Assembly (NCBI RefSeq): GCF_900177545.1
Contig: NZ_FXBQ01000001.1
Span: 3,380,163 to 3,444,162 of the forward strand
Origin: Maritimibacter sp. HL-12
GTDB lineage: Bacteria; Pseudomonadota; Alphaproteobacteria; Rhodobacterales; Rhodobacteraceae
Direction of reading: 5' to 3'
Length of the DNA stretch: 64,000 nt
This document shows, one piece after another, positions 25,402 through 34,163 of the stretch. Positions within the stretch are counted from its first letter, which is position 1, and every line of letters begins with the position of its first letter. The translations under genes and the position numbers were made by a program. The notes beneath the pieces were generated by a model. The model saw nothing but the letters and a program-made list of their open reading frames with translations, searched no databases and was not told where the DNA came from.

Positions 25402-27912
25402 TTAGTAGAGCCCGCCCGCGGCCACCGACCCGCTCTCGGCACGCTCGGGGACGACAACCACGTTGCCAGTCGAGGTCGTCACCTCGACGCCGCTGTCGAC
25501 TTCGCCGGGCAGGAACAGCGGCAGGTTCGACCCCATCGCGAAGCCGCCATCGAACATCACCCCGAACAGCGGCTCCTCGCCGTCGCGGAAATACTCCGCC
25601 ACCACGTGGTCGCCGCTGGCATCGTTCGGCAGGCGGGCCCCCGAGAAGCGGTCGATCTTGATGAAGTGGCCGCCGGGCGGCAGCTTGAACCGGCCGCCAC
25701 CGTATTTTTCGACCGCCTCGGCCATGAACCGCTGGAACACCGGCGCGCAGGTGCCGCCGCCCGAGGCCCCCGACAGCGTGCGGGGACGGTCGTAACCGAT
25801 GTAGCAGCCCGCCACCACGTTGGAGGTGAAGCCGACGAACCAGACATCGCGGGAATCGTTGGTGGTGCCGGTCTTGCCCGCGGTCGGCACCGGCAGGCGC
25901 ACGGCCCCCGCCGCGGTGCCGCGCTGCACCACGCCCTGCATCATCGAGGTGAGCTGGAAGGCGGTGATCGCATCCATCACCCGCTCGCGGTTCGCGGTGA
26001 TCTGCGGGCTCTCGCCCTCGGGCAGGTCGGGCACGTCGCATTCGTCGCAATGGCGGGTGTCGTGGCGGTAGACCGTGCGCCCCCAGCGATCCTGCACCCG
26101 GTCAACCAGCGTGGGCTCGACCCGTTCACCGCCATTGGCAAACATCGCGTAGGCCGCGACCATCCGCCAGAGCGTGGTTTCCTCCGAGCCGAGAGCATTC
26201 GCGAGATAGGGGTTCATCCGGTCATAGACGCCGAAACGTTCTGCATAGGAGGCCACCGTCTCCATCCCGACTTCCTGGGCCAGACGAACCGTCATCAGGT
26301 TGCGCGACTGCTCGACCCCGGTGCGCAGCGGGGTCGGGCCGTAGAACTTGTTGGAGGCGTTCTTCGGCCGCCAGACCGAACCGCCAACCTCCACCTCGAT
26401 CGGCGCGTCGATGATGATCGAGGCCGGCGAGAACCCGGAATCCAGTGCCGCGGCATAAACGAACGGCTTGAAGCTGGAGCCCGGCTGGCGGGTGGCCTGG
26501 GTGGCGCGGTTGAACACCGAATGCTGGTAGGAAAACCCGCCCTGCATCGCGATCACCCGGCCGGTGTTGACGTCCATCGCCATGAAACCGCCCTGCACCT
26601 CCGGCACCTGCCGCAAGCTCCAGCGGATGAAATCGCCGTCGCCGTCGTCGCCGGAGGTCATCCGGCGCACATGCACCACGTCGCCGCGCTCGAAATTGTC
26701 GGCAAAGGAGCCGCTCATCCAGGAGATGTCGTCGCGCGGCACCTCCCAGGGATCAGGCTCGGGCTGGCCCTCGATCTTCAACGTGAGGCGCTGATCTCCG
26801 ATCTCGTCGACCGCGGCGACGAACCACTTGCCGTCGAGCGTGACATCGCGCGCCACCGACACCTCTCCGAGCGCCTCTTCCCAGGTGCCGTCGTCAATCC
26901 GCGCCGGGTCGATCCGCTCATCGGTCCCGCGCCAGCTTCCCCGCGCGCGGTCGAACTCCTCAAGCGATTTCTGCAGCGCATGGGCGGCGACGACCTGGAG
27001 TTCCGGGTCCACCGTGGCGCGGATCGAAAGACCGCCGCCGAAAAACTCGTCCTCGCCGAAATCGCGGCTGAGCTGGCGCCGGATTTCATCGGTGAAATAG
27101 TCGCGATCGGGCAGGCTGGAGCGGAACGAAGGAATATCGCCGCCCTGAACCGTGCGCAGCGGTTGTTGCAACGCGCGGTCATATTCGGCGGTTTCGAGAT
27201 AGCCGTTTTCCTGCATCTGGCGCAGCACGTAGTCGCGCCGCGCCACCGCGTCCTCTTTGTCGCGCACCGGGTGCAGAGTGCCCGGGCGCTGGGCGAGCGC
27301 GGCGAGATAGGCGGCTTCCTCCGGCGAAAGTTCGTCGAGGGTCTTGTTGTAATAGGTCTGCGCCGCCGCGGTCACGCCGTAGGAGTTCTGGCCGAGAAAG
27401 ATCTCGTTGAGATAGAGGCCGAGGATCTGTTCCTTGTCGAGCGTCCCTTCGAGCCGCGTGGCGAGGATCAACTCCTTGATCTTGCGCTCGGCAGACCGGT
27501 CGGACGACAACAGGAAGTTCTTCATCACCTGTTGGGTGATCGTCGAAGCCCCACGCAGGCGCCCGCCCTGAAAGGCCTCGACGGCCGCTGCCGCCATGCC
27601 GCGCATGTCGTAGCCGCGATGGACGTAGAAGTTCTTGTCTTCCGCCGAGATGAAGGCGTGCTTGACGAGTTCGGGGATCTGCTCGCTCGGCGTGAACAAC
27701 CGCCGCTCGGTGGCAAACTCGTCCATCAGGCGGCCCTGGCCGGAATAGACCCGGCTGATCGTCGGCGGCTGGTAATTGGCAAGCTGTTCGTGGCTCGGCA
27801 GGTCACGGCTGTACATCCAGAAGATCGCGCCAAGCGTGAGCGCACCCATCAAGGCCGCGAGCGTCAGCCATGAAAAGATCGCGCCAAAGATGCCAAGGAT
27901 GAATCGGATCAC
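25402..27912 (-). CDS. mrcA: Penicillin-binding protein 1A (bifunctional transglycosylase/transpeptidase)
   Basis: 836-residue class A PBP. An N-terminal membrane anchor (about 5-28) is followed by a GT51 transglycosylase domain ('HAFISAEDKNFYVHRGYD', 'GASTITQQVMKN', 'RKIKELILA'). A ~150-residue OB-like insert typical of proteobacterial PBP1A comes next, then the transpeptidase domain with SxxK 'PGSSFKPF', SxN 'SRNLM' and 'GKTGTTND'. It polymerises and cross-links peptidoglycan in the periplasm. Length and motif order are normal. Upstream (right) is a divergent methyltransferase gene. Confidence 0.96.
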   Translation of the reverse strand: MIRFILGIFGAIFSWLTLAALMGALTLGAIFWMYSRDLPSHEQLANYQPPTISRVYSGQGRLMDEFATERRLFTPSEQIPELVKHAFISAEDKNFYVHRGYDMRGMAAAAVEAFQGGRLRGASTITQQVMKNFLLSSDRSAERKIKELILATRLEGTLDKEQILGLYLNEIFLGQNSYGVTAAAQTYYNKTLDELSPEEAAYLAALAQRPGTLHPVRDKEDAVARRDYVLRQMQENGYLETAEYDRALQQPLRTVQGGDIPSFRSSLPDRDYFTDEIRRQLSRDFGEDEFFGGGLSIRATVDPELQVVAAHALQKSLEEFDRARGSWRGTDERIDPARIDDGTWEEALGEVSVARDVTLDGKWFVAAVDEIGDQRLTLKIEGQPEPDPWEVPRDDISWMSGSFADNFERGDVVHVRRMTSGDDGDGDFIRWSLRQVPEVQGGFMAMDVNTGRVIAMQGGFSYQHSVFNRATQATRQPGSSFKPFVYAAALDSGFSPASIIIDAPIEVEVGGSVWRPKNASNKFYGPTPLRTGVEQSRNLMTVRLAQEVGMETVASYAERFGVYDRMNPYLANALGSEETTLWRMVAAYAMFANGGERVEPTLVDRVQDRWGRTVYRHDTRHCDECDVPDLPEGESPQITANRERVMDAITAFQLTSMMQGVVQRGTAAGAVRLPVPTAGKTGTTNDSRDVWFVGFTSNVVAGCYIGYDRPRTLSGASGGGTCAPVFQRFMAEAVEKYGGGRFKLPPGGHFIKIDRFSGARLPNDASGDHVVAEYFRDGEEPLFGVMFDGGFAMGSNLPLFLPGEVDSGVEVTTSTGNVVVVPERAESGSVAAGGLY

Positions 27913-28086
27913 GCCAGACCCCCGTAAACGAAACAGCGTGCTGTCTACACGAGCGGGCGCGACGGGTCAAAACACCTTTGCCAGATCTCGGCGGTAAGTG
28001 GCCAACAGCGGGCGGCTTTGTGCCAGTTCCGCGCGCGCACGAGGAGGTGACTGGACGCACCCGCCGCACAACGCCATGTCGGGGCC

Positions 28087-28725
28087 ATGAAAGATGCATC
28101 TGCTCGCCCCGCCACCGCCCAGGCCACGCCCGAGGATATCCTGGCAACCTACGACCGCGTGGCGGAAGCCTTCGCGCGGTCGCGCGATCGCACCCTGTAC
28201 GAACGGCGCTGGCTCGACCGCGCGCTCGCCCATGTCGGCGGCCGCCGGGTGCTCGATCTGGGCTGCGGCACCGGATTGCCGATCGCGGCCTACCTGCAGG
28301 ATCGGCGCGGCACCGTCACCGGGGTTGACGGCGCGGCGGCGATGCTGGCGATCTTTGCGCGCAACCTGCCTCGCGCCCGCGCGATCCATACCGACATGCG
28401 CGGGCTGGATCTCGGCGAGACCTTCGACGTGATCCTTGCCTGGAACAGCCTGTTTCATCTTTCCGCCGACGATCAGCGCGACATGTTCAAGACCTTCCGC
28501 GCCCATGCCCATCCGCGCAGCGTGCTCCTGTTCACAACCGGGCCGGGTCCGGGCGAGGCGGTGGGCCGGGCCGGGGGCGCGCCGGTCTATCACGCCTCGC
28601 TCGCGCCGGAAGACTACCGCGCGCTGCTCGCCGAACAGGGTTTCGAGGAAATTGCCTTCGTCCCGGAAGATCCGGCCTGCAAAGGCCACTCGGTCTGGCT
28701 CGCGCGCCTGCGCGACGACGGTTGA
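28087..28725 (+). CDS. Class I SAM-dependent methyltransferase
   Basis: 212-residue cytosolic enzyme with motif I 'VLDLGCGTGLPIAAYL' (about 55-70), an acidic end of strand two in 'VTGVDGAAAML', and the post-motif 'DVILAWNSLFHLSADDQ'. The fold is a methyltransferase type 11/25-like Rossmann domain. The substrate cannot be read from the sequence. It is divergent from mrcA and convergent with the phytoene-synthase-like gene, so it is probably a single-gene transcript. Confidence 0.88.
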   Translation: MKDASARPATAQATPEDILATYDRVAEAFARSRDRTLYERRWLDRALAHVGGRRVLDLGCGTGLPIAAYLQDRRGTVTGVDGAAAMLAIFARNLPRARAIHTDMRGLDLGETFDVILAWNSLFHLSADDQRDMFKTFRAHAHPRSVLLFTTGPGPGEAVGRAGGAPVYHASLAPEDYRALLAEQGFEEIAFVPEDPACKGHSVWLARLRDDG

Positions 28726-28759
28726 GGCCGGGCTTGTCCTGATCGGGCCGGGCCGTGCC

Positions 28760-29515
28760 TTACCACCGACCGGTGAGAGACTTGACCAGCAAACTGCCGC
28801 GCCGCGTGATCTCGGCGCCTTCGAGCTCACCCGACGCAATCGCCGCAGGCCGGCGCGCCGCGCGGGCCAGCACTGCCGCGGCGCGCCACGCGGCGCGGAT
28901 CGCCGGCAGGCCCGGGCCGAAGCGCGTTGCGCGGGCGGCCGCAAGCTCTGCCCGCGCGCGCGTGATCAACCCGGCAAGCCCCTCCGGTCGCGCGGGCCAG
29001 CCGCGCGCCTCCAGTTCGGGCACCGCCATCAGCCAGTTCGCGAGCCCCGAGGCCCGGCCCACCGCGCGCGCCGGCGCTTCGAGCGCAACACCGCCGCCAA
29101 GGGCGGTCACGCTGGCCCACATCAGTTGTCCCGACGTCGCGTCGAGATAGGCATCGAGGGCGGCGGCGTCGGCAAAGGGCGCGCGTTCCAGATCGGTCCA
29201 GCGCGCGCGCACAATGTCATCAAGCGGTGCCACCGGCAGCCCGGTCTCGCGCAGAACTTCGGCCAGCGGGCGCACCACCTCGTGCGCCCGGGGCGCGTCC
29301 CCGGCCCCGATCTCGGCCAGCACGTCGCGCCAGAACTGGAGCCGCATCTGGCCGATCATCGGTTCGGGCGACACCCAGGGCGCTCGGGCAACTTCGAGGT
29401 TGAAGGCGTAGAGCGGAAACAACCTTTCGCGCGCCTCTGGCGGTGCCGCCATCGCGGCGAGAAAGCGATCGGGATCGCCGCGCGACACGATCTCTGCGCA
29501 GGCCGCGAGGCTCAT
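28760..29515 (-). CDS. Squalene/phytoene synthase-fold protein (NDUFAF6-like)
   Basis: 251 residues of the trans-isoprenyl-diphosphate synthase head-to-head fold, with 'RLFPLYAFNLEVARAP' and 'MIGQMRLQFWRD' near the N-terminus. The first Asp-rich motif D-x3-D of true squalene or phytoene synthases is not present as such. This matches the COG1562 subgroup related to mitochondrial NDUFAF6, associated with respiratory complex I assembly, rather than a carotenoid enzyme; this is inference. Start chosen at 'MSLAACAEIV', which overlaps the stop of the upstream methyltransferase by four bases. A longer reading would run deep into that gene. Confidence 0.8.
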   Translation of the reverse strand: MSLAACAEIVSRGDPDRFLAAMAAPPEARERLFPLYAFNLEVARAPWVSPEPMIGQMRLQFWRDVLAEIGAGDAPRAHEVVRPLAEVLRETGLPVAPLDDIVRARWTDLERAPFADAAALDAYLDATSGQLMWASVTALGGGVALEAPARAVGRASGLANWLMAVPELEARGWPARPEGLAGLITRARAELAAARATRFGPGLPAIRAAWRAAAVLARAARRPAAIASGELEGAEITRRGSLLVKSLTGRW

Positions 29516-30225
29516 TTCGGCCGCACCACCGCGAGCGCGTAGCCAAAGGCGGCGCGATGCGCGCGCCACAGCGCGGCTTCCGTCTCGGCCTCGTCGAGCA
29601 CCCGCGCCAGCGCCGCGTCGCCCCCCGGCCGGAGCCGGGCAATGCGCGCTTCGAGCGGCGCGTAGTAAGCTTCCCAGGCGGCGTCGGAGAGCACCCGCAC
29701 GCCGCACAGCGCATACCCCGACGCCTCGATCCGCGCCTGCAGCGTCGCGAGATCGCCCATCGGCGGATATTCCTGTGCCAGCAGCGCCACCGCCGCCGCC
29801 GGGCGATCCTCGCCCAGCCAGACCAGTTCGGAGAAGGCCACCGCGCCGCCCGGCGCAAGCCGGGAGCGGAAATGCCCAAGCCCCTCGGTGATGCCGAGGA
29901 AATAGAGCGCCCCCGCCGACCAGACCAGATCGAACGGACCTTCGGGCGCGCGCATGTCGGCCACCTCGGCGGTCACGCGCGGATCATCGCCCCAGCGCGC
30001 TCGCACTTGGCCGATGAAGTCAGGGTGCAGGTCCACCGCCGTTACGTGCCCATGAGGCGCATGCGCCAGCAGCCCCTCGATATCGGCCCCCGGCCCGCAG
30101 CCCGCATCGAGAATCTCCGCATCGCGCGGCAGGTTGGCCACGCCCATCGCCCAGTCGAGGCTTTCACGGTCGCCCGGCCCCTCGCGCGGCATATCGGCAT
30201 GGAGCGTGAAGAACGGATCATTCAT
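29512..30225 (-). CDS. Class I SAM-dependent methyltransferase
   Basis: 237 residues with motif I 'ILDAGCGPGADIEGLLA' (about 36-52), 'VTAVDLHPDFIGQVRARWG' and 'FDLVWSAGALYFLGI'. It resembles small-molecule methyltransferases such as the trans-aconitate type, but the substrate is unknown. Its start overlaps the cimA stop by four bases and its stop overlaps the next gene's start, so cimA, this gene and the phytoene-synthase-like gene form one coupled operon. Confidence 0.88.
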   Translation of the reverse strand: MNDPFFTLHADMPREGPGDRESLDWAMGVANLPRDAEILDAGCGPGADIEGLLAHAPHGHVTAVDLHPDFIGQVRARWGDDPRVTAEVADMRAPEGPFDLVWSAGALYFLGITEGLGHFRSRLAPGGAVAFSELVWLGEDRPAAAVALLAQEYPPMGDLATLQARIEASGYALCGVRVLSDAAWEAYYAPLEARIARLRPGGDAALARVLDEAETEAALWRAHRAAFGYALAVVRPK

Positions 30226-31865
30226 TGCGCCGCCACTCCCATGTCGCGCACCGGCGCAACACCGTCGCGCAGAAGCTTCCAGTTGATCGCGTCGAGCAGG
30301 GCCTCGAAACTGGCGTCCACGATGTTGGGACTCACCCCCACCGTCGACCAGCGCCGCCCCTGCCCGTCTTCGCTGTCGATGATCACCCGGGTGACGGCTT
30401 CGGTGCCACCTTGGGTGATCCGCACCTTGAAGTCGACCAGCTTGAGATCGTCGATACAGGCCTGGTAGGGGCCGAGATCCTTGCCGAGCGCCTTGGCCAG
30501 CGCGTTGACCGGGCCGCGATCCGCGCCGGTCTCGTCCATGCTTTCCGACACCGAGAGCTTTTTCTCGTCGCCGATCTTCACCACCACGACGGCTTCGGAA
30601 AGGCTCACCATCCGGTCATAGCGGTTCTTGCGCCGCTCGACGGTGACCTTGTAGCGCTTGACCTCGAAGAAGCGCGGCATCTGCCCGAGCATGCGCCGCG
30701 CCAGCACCTCGAAACTGGCCTGCGCCCCGTCATAGGCATAGCCCTCGTCCTCGCGCCGCTTGATCTCGTCGAGGATCTCTCCGAGCCGTGCATCGCCCTT
30801 GTCGATCTCGATCCCGGCTTCGGCCAGCCGGCGACGCAAGTTCGACTGCCCGGCCTGGTTCGACATCGGCACGAGCCGGGCATTGCCGACGAGGCCCGGC
30901 GGGATGTGTTCGTAGGTGGTTGGGTCCTTGAGGATCGCGGAGGCATGCAGCCCCGCCTTGTGGGTGAAGGCCGAAGCCCCGACGTAAGGCGCCGAGCGTA
31001 AGGGCACACGGTTGAGGATATCGTCAAGCTGGCGCGAAAGCCGGGTGAGACTGGTCAGCGCCGCTTCGGTGATCCCGGTCTCGTAGGCAGAGCGGTAGGG
31101 CTCTTTCAGAAGCAGCGTCGGGATCAGGCTGACGAGGTTGGCATTGCCACAACGCTCACCAAGCCCGTTCAGCGTGCCCTGCACCTGCCGCGCGCCTGCG
31201 TCGATCGCGGCAAGGCTGCCCGCCACCGCGTTGCCGGTGTCGTCATGGCAATGGATGCCGATGTTGTCGCCCGGGATGCCCGCCTCGATCACCGCGCGGG
31301 TGATGTCGTGGATCTCGCCCGGCAGCGTGCCGCCGTTGGTGTCGCAGAGCACCACCCAGCGCGCGCCCGCGTGGTAGGCCGCCAGCGCGCATTCCAGCGC
31401 GTAAGGCGCATTGGCCTTGTAGCCGTCGAAGAAATGCTCGGCATCGAACAGCGCCTCGCGCCCCGAGGCGACCATATGCGCCACCGAGGCGCGGATGTTC
31501 TCGAGGTTTTCCTCCAGCGTGATCCCGAGCGCGGTGCTGACGTGGAAATCATGGGTCTTGCCGACGAGGCAGACGGCGGGGGTGTTCGCGTTCATCACCT
31601 GCGCCAGCACGTCGTCGTTCGCCGCCGACCGCCCGGCCCGCTTGGTCATGCCGAAGGCGGTGAAGGTGGCTTTTGTTTGCGGCCGCTGCTCGAAGAAATC
31701 GCTGTCGGTCGGGTTGGCCCCGGGCCAGCCGCCCTCGATGTAATCCACCCCGAGATCGTCGAGCGCCTCCGCGATGGCGACTTTTTCGGCCACGGAGAAC
31801 TGCACGCCTTGGGTCTGCTGGCCGTCGCGCAGCGTGGTGTCGTAGAGGGTGAGGCGGTCAGTCAT
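30222..31865 (-). CDS. cimA: Citramalate synthase
   Basis: 547-residue enzyme of the isopropylmalate/homocitrate synthase family: TIM barrel starting 'LYDTTLRDGQQTQGVQF', metal ligands in 'GIHCHDDTGNAVAGS', and 'GLGERCGNANL'. The C-terminal regulatory LeuA dimer domain is at about 400-535. The family TIGR00977 type condenses acetyl-CoA and pyruvate to (R)-citramalate, a threonine-independent route to isoleucine. Start chosen at 'MTDRLTLYD' with AGGAAGG at 31875-31881 on the minus strand. It heads a three-gene operon with a methyltransferase and a phytoene-synthase-like gene. Confidence 0.93.
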   Translation of the reverse strand: MTDRLTLYDTTLRDGQQTQGVQFSVAEKVAIAEALDDLGVDYIEGGWPGANPTDSDFFEQRPQTKATFTAFGMTKRAGRSAANDDVLAQVMNANTPAVCLVGKTHDFHVSTALGITLEENLENIRASVAHMVASGREALFDAEHFFDGYKANAPYALECALAAYHAGARWVVLCDTNGGTLPGEIHDITRAVIEAGIPGDNIGIHCHDDTGNAVAGSLAAIDAGARQVQGTLNGLGERCGNANLVSLIPTLLLKEPYRSAYETGITEAALTSLTRLSRQLDDILNRVPLRSAPYVGASAFTHKAGLHASAILKDPTTYEHIPPGLVGNARLVPMSNQAGQSNLRRRLAEAGIEIDKGDARLGEILDEIKRREDEGYAYDGAQASFEVLARRMLGQMPRFFEVKRYKVTVERRKNRYDRMVSLSEAVVVVKIGDEKKLSVSESMDETGADRGPVNALAKALGKDLGPYQACIDDLKLVDFKVRITQGGTEAVTRVIIDSEDGQGRRWSTVGVSPNIVDASFEALLDAINWKLLRDGVAPVRDMGVAAQ

Positions 31866-31908
31866 GGGACCGGCCCTTCCTGAGACTGTCATTGGTATCG
31901 TAACCCCA

Positions 31909-31961
31909 CCGGATCGCTTGCGATCCGGTTTGCGCCCGCCCCGCCCCCAGGGCGGGCGCAA
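31909..31961. terminator. Two tandem perfect stem-loops between cysS and cimA
   Basis: CCGGATCGC (31909-31917) pairs with GCGATCCGG (31920-31928) across two bases, and TTGCGCCCGCCC (31930-31941) pairs with GGGCGGGCGCAA (31950-31961) across eight bases. They lie downstream of the cysS stop (32010) and upstream of cimA, both minus-strand genes. They could end the cysS transcript or be a small intergenic repeat; no long T-run follows. Confidence 0.5.
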
Positions 31962-32009
31962 GCGCCCCCCCTCGGTCCGGGCGCAAACCTCTGTTGTTCA
32001 ATGCCCGCA

Positions 32010-33473
32010 TCACAGCCCCTCCAGTTTGGCGGGGTCGAACCCCGCGCCCGGCACCAGCTCGACGCCGTCTTTCGACATACGCACTTCAACGCCCGCCTCG
32101 GTGAGAGCGGTTTTCAGGGCATCGACGGCGGAGAAGTCCTTGGTTTCCATCGCCGTCCTACGTAATTCTTTTAGGCGATTGGCCATTGCCTTCAGGGCAT
32201 CGCCATCATAATCCACCCCCTCTCCAAATGTTCTAAGGCCGACACTGGAGACAAATTCGTTGTCGTGCGCGGAAAGATGAAAGCTCTGAAACTTCTCCAC
32301 CAAACGCACATCGTCAAAACCCAACAGCCGCATTGAAGCGACAAGATGGGATTCTTGCTCGGTTTTCAGGTATTTGCTTACAAGCGTAAGGGCCAACGGT
32401 GTATTTAGGTCATTTGCAACCGCTTGGACAAATTCTTCGGGCGGGCGAGTGTTTCGGCCCACCCACGGTTTCTGAGAAGGGTCTCGTCCCAGAAACCTAG
32501 CGATCTTCCGCAACGTCGCCTCTGCCTCCTGCCGCTTCTTCTCCGTCCAGTCCATCGGCTTGCGGTAATGCGTGCCGAGAAACACGAAGCGGATCACCTC
32601 CCCCGGCACCCCCTGCTCCAGCAAATCCCGCACCGTGAAGAAGTTGCCCAAGGACTTCGACATCTTCTTGCCCTCCACCTGCAGCATCTCGTTGTGCAGC
32701 CAGTAGCGGGCGAAGTCCGAGCCGGGATGGGCGCATTTCGACTGCGCAATCTCGTTCTCGTGGTGGGGAAACTGCAGATCGTTGCCGCCACCGTGAATGT
32801 CGAAGGTCTCGCCCAGGATCTCGTGGCTCATCGCCGAGCACTCGATGTGCCAGCCCGGCCGGCCTCGGCCCCAGGGCGAGTCCCAGCCCGGCTCATCCGC
32901 GCCCGCGGGCTTCCACAGCACGAAGTCCATCGGGTTCTTCTTGTAGGGCGCCACCTCCACCCGTGCCCCCGCGATCATGTCGTCCACCGAGCGGCCCGAG
33001 AGCTTGCCGTAATCGGCGTAGCTGTCGACGGCGAACAGCACGTGGCCCTCGGCCTCGTAGGCATGGCCGCGCGCGATCAGGTCTTCGATCATCGCGATCA
33101 TGTCGCCGATATGCTGGGTCGCGCGCGGCATCTGGGTGGGCTCCAGATTCCCCAATGCTTTCATGTCGTCGAGATACCACTGTGTCGTTTCCGCCGTGAT
33201 CTCGTCGATGGGCTTTGCATCGCGCTTCGCCCGGGCGATGATCTTGTCGTCCACATCGGTGAAGTTGCGCACGTAGGTGACGTGATCCGGCCCGTAGACG
33301 TGGCGCAGGAGCCGGAAAAGCACGTCGAACACCACCACCGGCCGGGCATTGCCGAGATGCGCCCGGTCATAGACCGTGGGCCCGCAGACATACATCCGCA
33401 CGTTGTCCGGGTCGATCGGCTCGAAAACCTGTTTCGAGCGGGTGGCGGTGTTGTAGAGCTTGATCTCAACCAT
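32010..33473 (-). CDS. cysS: Cysteinyl-tRNA synthetase, with an atypical-composition internal segment
   Basis: 487-residue class I synthetase charging tRNA-Cys. Zinc/ATP start '[18 protein letters not shown]' includes the HIGH-equivalent 'HLGN'; the other signature is '[11 protein letters not shown]'. The start 'MVEIKLYNT' is conventional. Within the C-terminal helical region the DNA at about 32161-32460 is only 50% G+C by direct count, against about 62-70% on either side, and the encoded residues ('[20 protein letters not shown]' onward) look unlike the usual Rhodobacterales sequence. The last 40 residues return to the family norm ('[17 protein letters not shown]'). This suggests a recombined segment inside an intact essential gene. 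Confidence 0.94.
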   Translation of the reverse strand: MVEIKLYNTATRSKQVFEPIDPDNVRMYVCGPTVYDRAHLGNARPVVVFDVLFRLLRHVYGPDHVTYVRNFTDVDDKIIARAKRDAKPIDEITAETTQWYLDDMKALGNLEPTQMPRATQHIGDMIAMIEDLIARGHAYEAEGHVLFAVDSYADYGKLSGRSVDDMIAGARVEVAPYKKNPMDFVLWKPAGADEPGWDSPWGRGRPGWHIECSAMSHEILGETFDIHGGGNDLQFPHHENEIAQSKCAHPGSDFARYWLHNEMLQVEGKKMSKSLGNFFTVRDLLEQGVPGEVIRFVFLGTHYRKPMDWTEKKRQEAEATLRKIARFLGRDPSQKPWVGRNTRPPEEFVQAVANDLNTPLALTLVSKYLKTEQESHLVASMRLLGFDDVRLVEKFQSFHLSAHDNEFVSSVGLRTFGEGVDYDGDALKAMANRLKELRRTAMETKDFSAVDALKTALTEAGVEVRMSKDGVELVPGAGFDPAKLEGL

Positions 33474-33656
33474 GGTCGTCCTCGCGCGCGCGTCCCGCGG
33501 CGGGCTTAGCAACTTCGACCAAAAGAGGAAACAGAAGAACGGCCCGCCTGACGGATGTCAGCCGGTAATGCAGATGCAGATGATGCTGCCGTTGGTCTTC
33601 ATGGTCTCTGGATATCAGCCTGTGCACCGCCCCGCAAGCCTGCTAGGATCACCGCC

Positions 33657-34001
33657 ATGTCACGCGCCTTCGTCATCGAGCTTTGCGCCGGCCTGCCCGC
33701 TGCCGAATGGTCCGAACCCTTCGGCCCCGGCACCGATGTCTGGAAGCTCGGCGGCAAGATCTTCGCGGCCATCGGCGAAAGAGCCGAAGGTGTCTCGGTC
33801 AAATGCCCCGATGTCGAAACCGCCGAGATGCTGCGCGCGGCGGGCGTGGCGAAGAAGGCGCCCTATTTTCACAAATCCTGGGTCATGGTGCCCTTCACCG
33901 CGGGCGAGGACGAACTCAACCATCGGCTGCGGGTGAGCTACGAGACGATCCGCACCTCTCTCCCCAAGAAAGTGCAAGCCGGCCTCACGCAGGCAACCTG
34001 A
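33657..34001 (+). CDS. MmcQ/YjbR family protein
   Basis: 114-residue small protein with the YjbR layout: 'DVWKLGGKIFAAIGE' beta-hairpin, 'VSVKCPDVETAEMLR', and 'YFHKSWVMVPF' ending in a helical segment. The family has a CyaY-like fold and is often called DNA-binding, but no clear function is established. The start 'MSRAFVIELC' is preceded by AGGA; the earlier in-frame ATG lacks one. Monocistronic; convergent with the SLAC1-type gene. Confidence 0.85.
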   Translation: MSRAFVIELCAGLPAAEWSEPFGPGTDVWKLGGKIFAAIGERAEGVSVKCPDVETAEMLRAAGVAKKAPYFHKSWVMVPFTAGEDELNHRLRVSYETIRTSLPKKVQAGLTQAT

Positions 34002-34009
34002 CCCCCCCC

Positions 34010-34110
34010 TCTTCTTGGGTCGAAAAATACCTCGGGGGGTCCGGGACCCTCTCGGCGCTTCCCGCTGCGGGGAAGCGCCTGCCGGGTTACCGATCGCGCA
34101 GAGCGCGATC
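34010..34110. repeat. Palindromic intergenic module with two stem-loops (REP-like)
   Basis: After a C-rich tract and 'AAATACCTCGGGGGGTCCGG', two perfect inverted repeats follow: GGCGCTTCCC (34054-34063) with GGGAAGCGCC (34070-34079), and GATCGCGC (34092-34099) with GCGCGATC (34103-34110). It sits between two convergent genes and could terminate both. The AATACCTCGGGGG block recalls a motif recurring at gene ends in Rhodobacterales genomes; this is from memory. Confidence 0.5.
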
Positions 34111-34163
34111 GTCCAGGCAGCGCCCCTCGCTTGGGTCGCGGCGCATGAGCGCCGTGAAACCGG

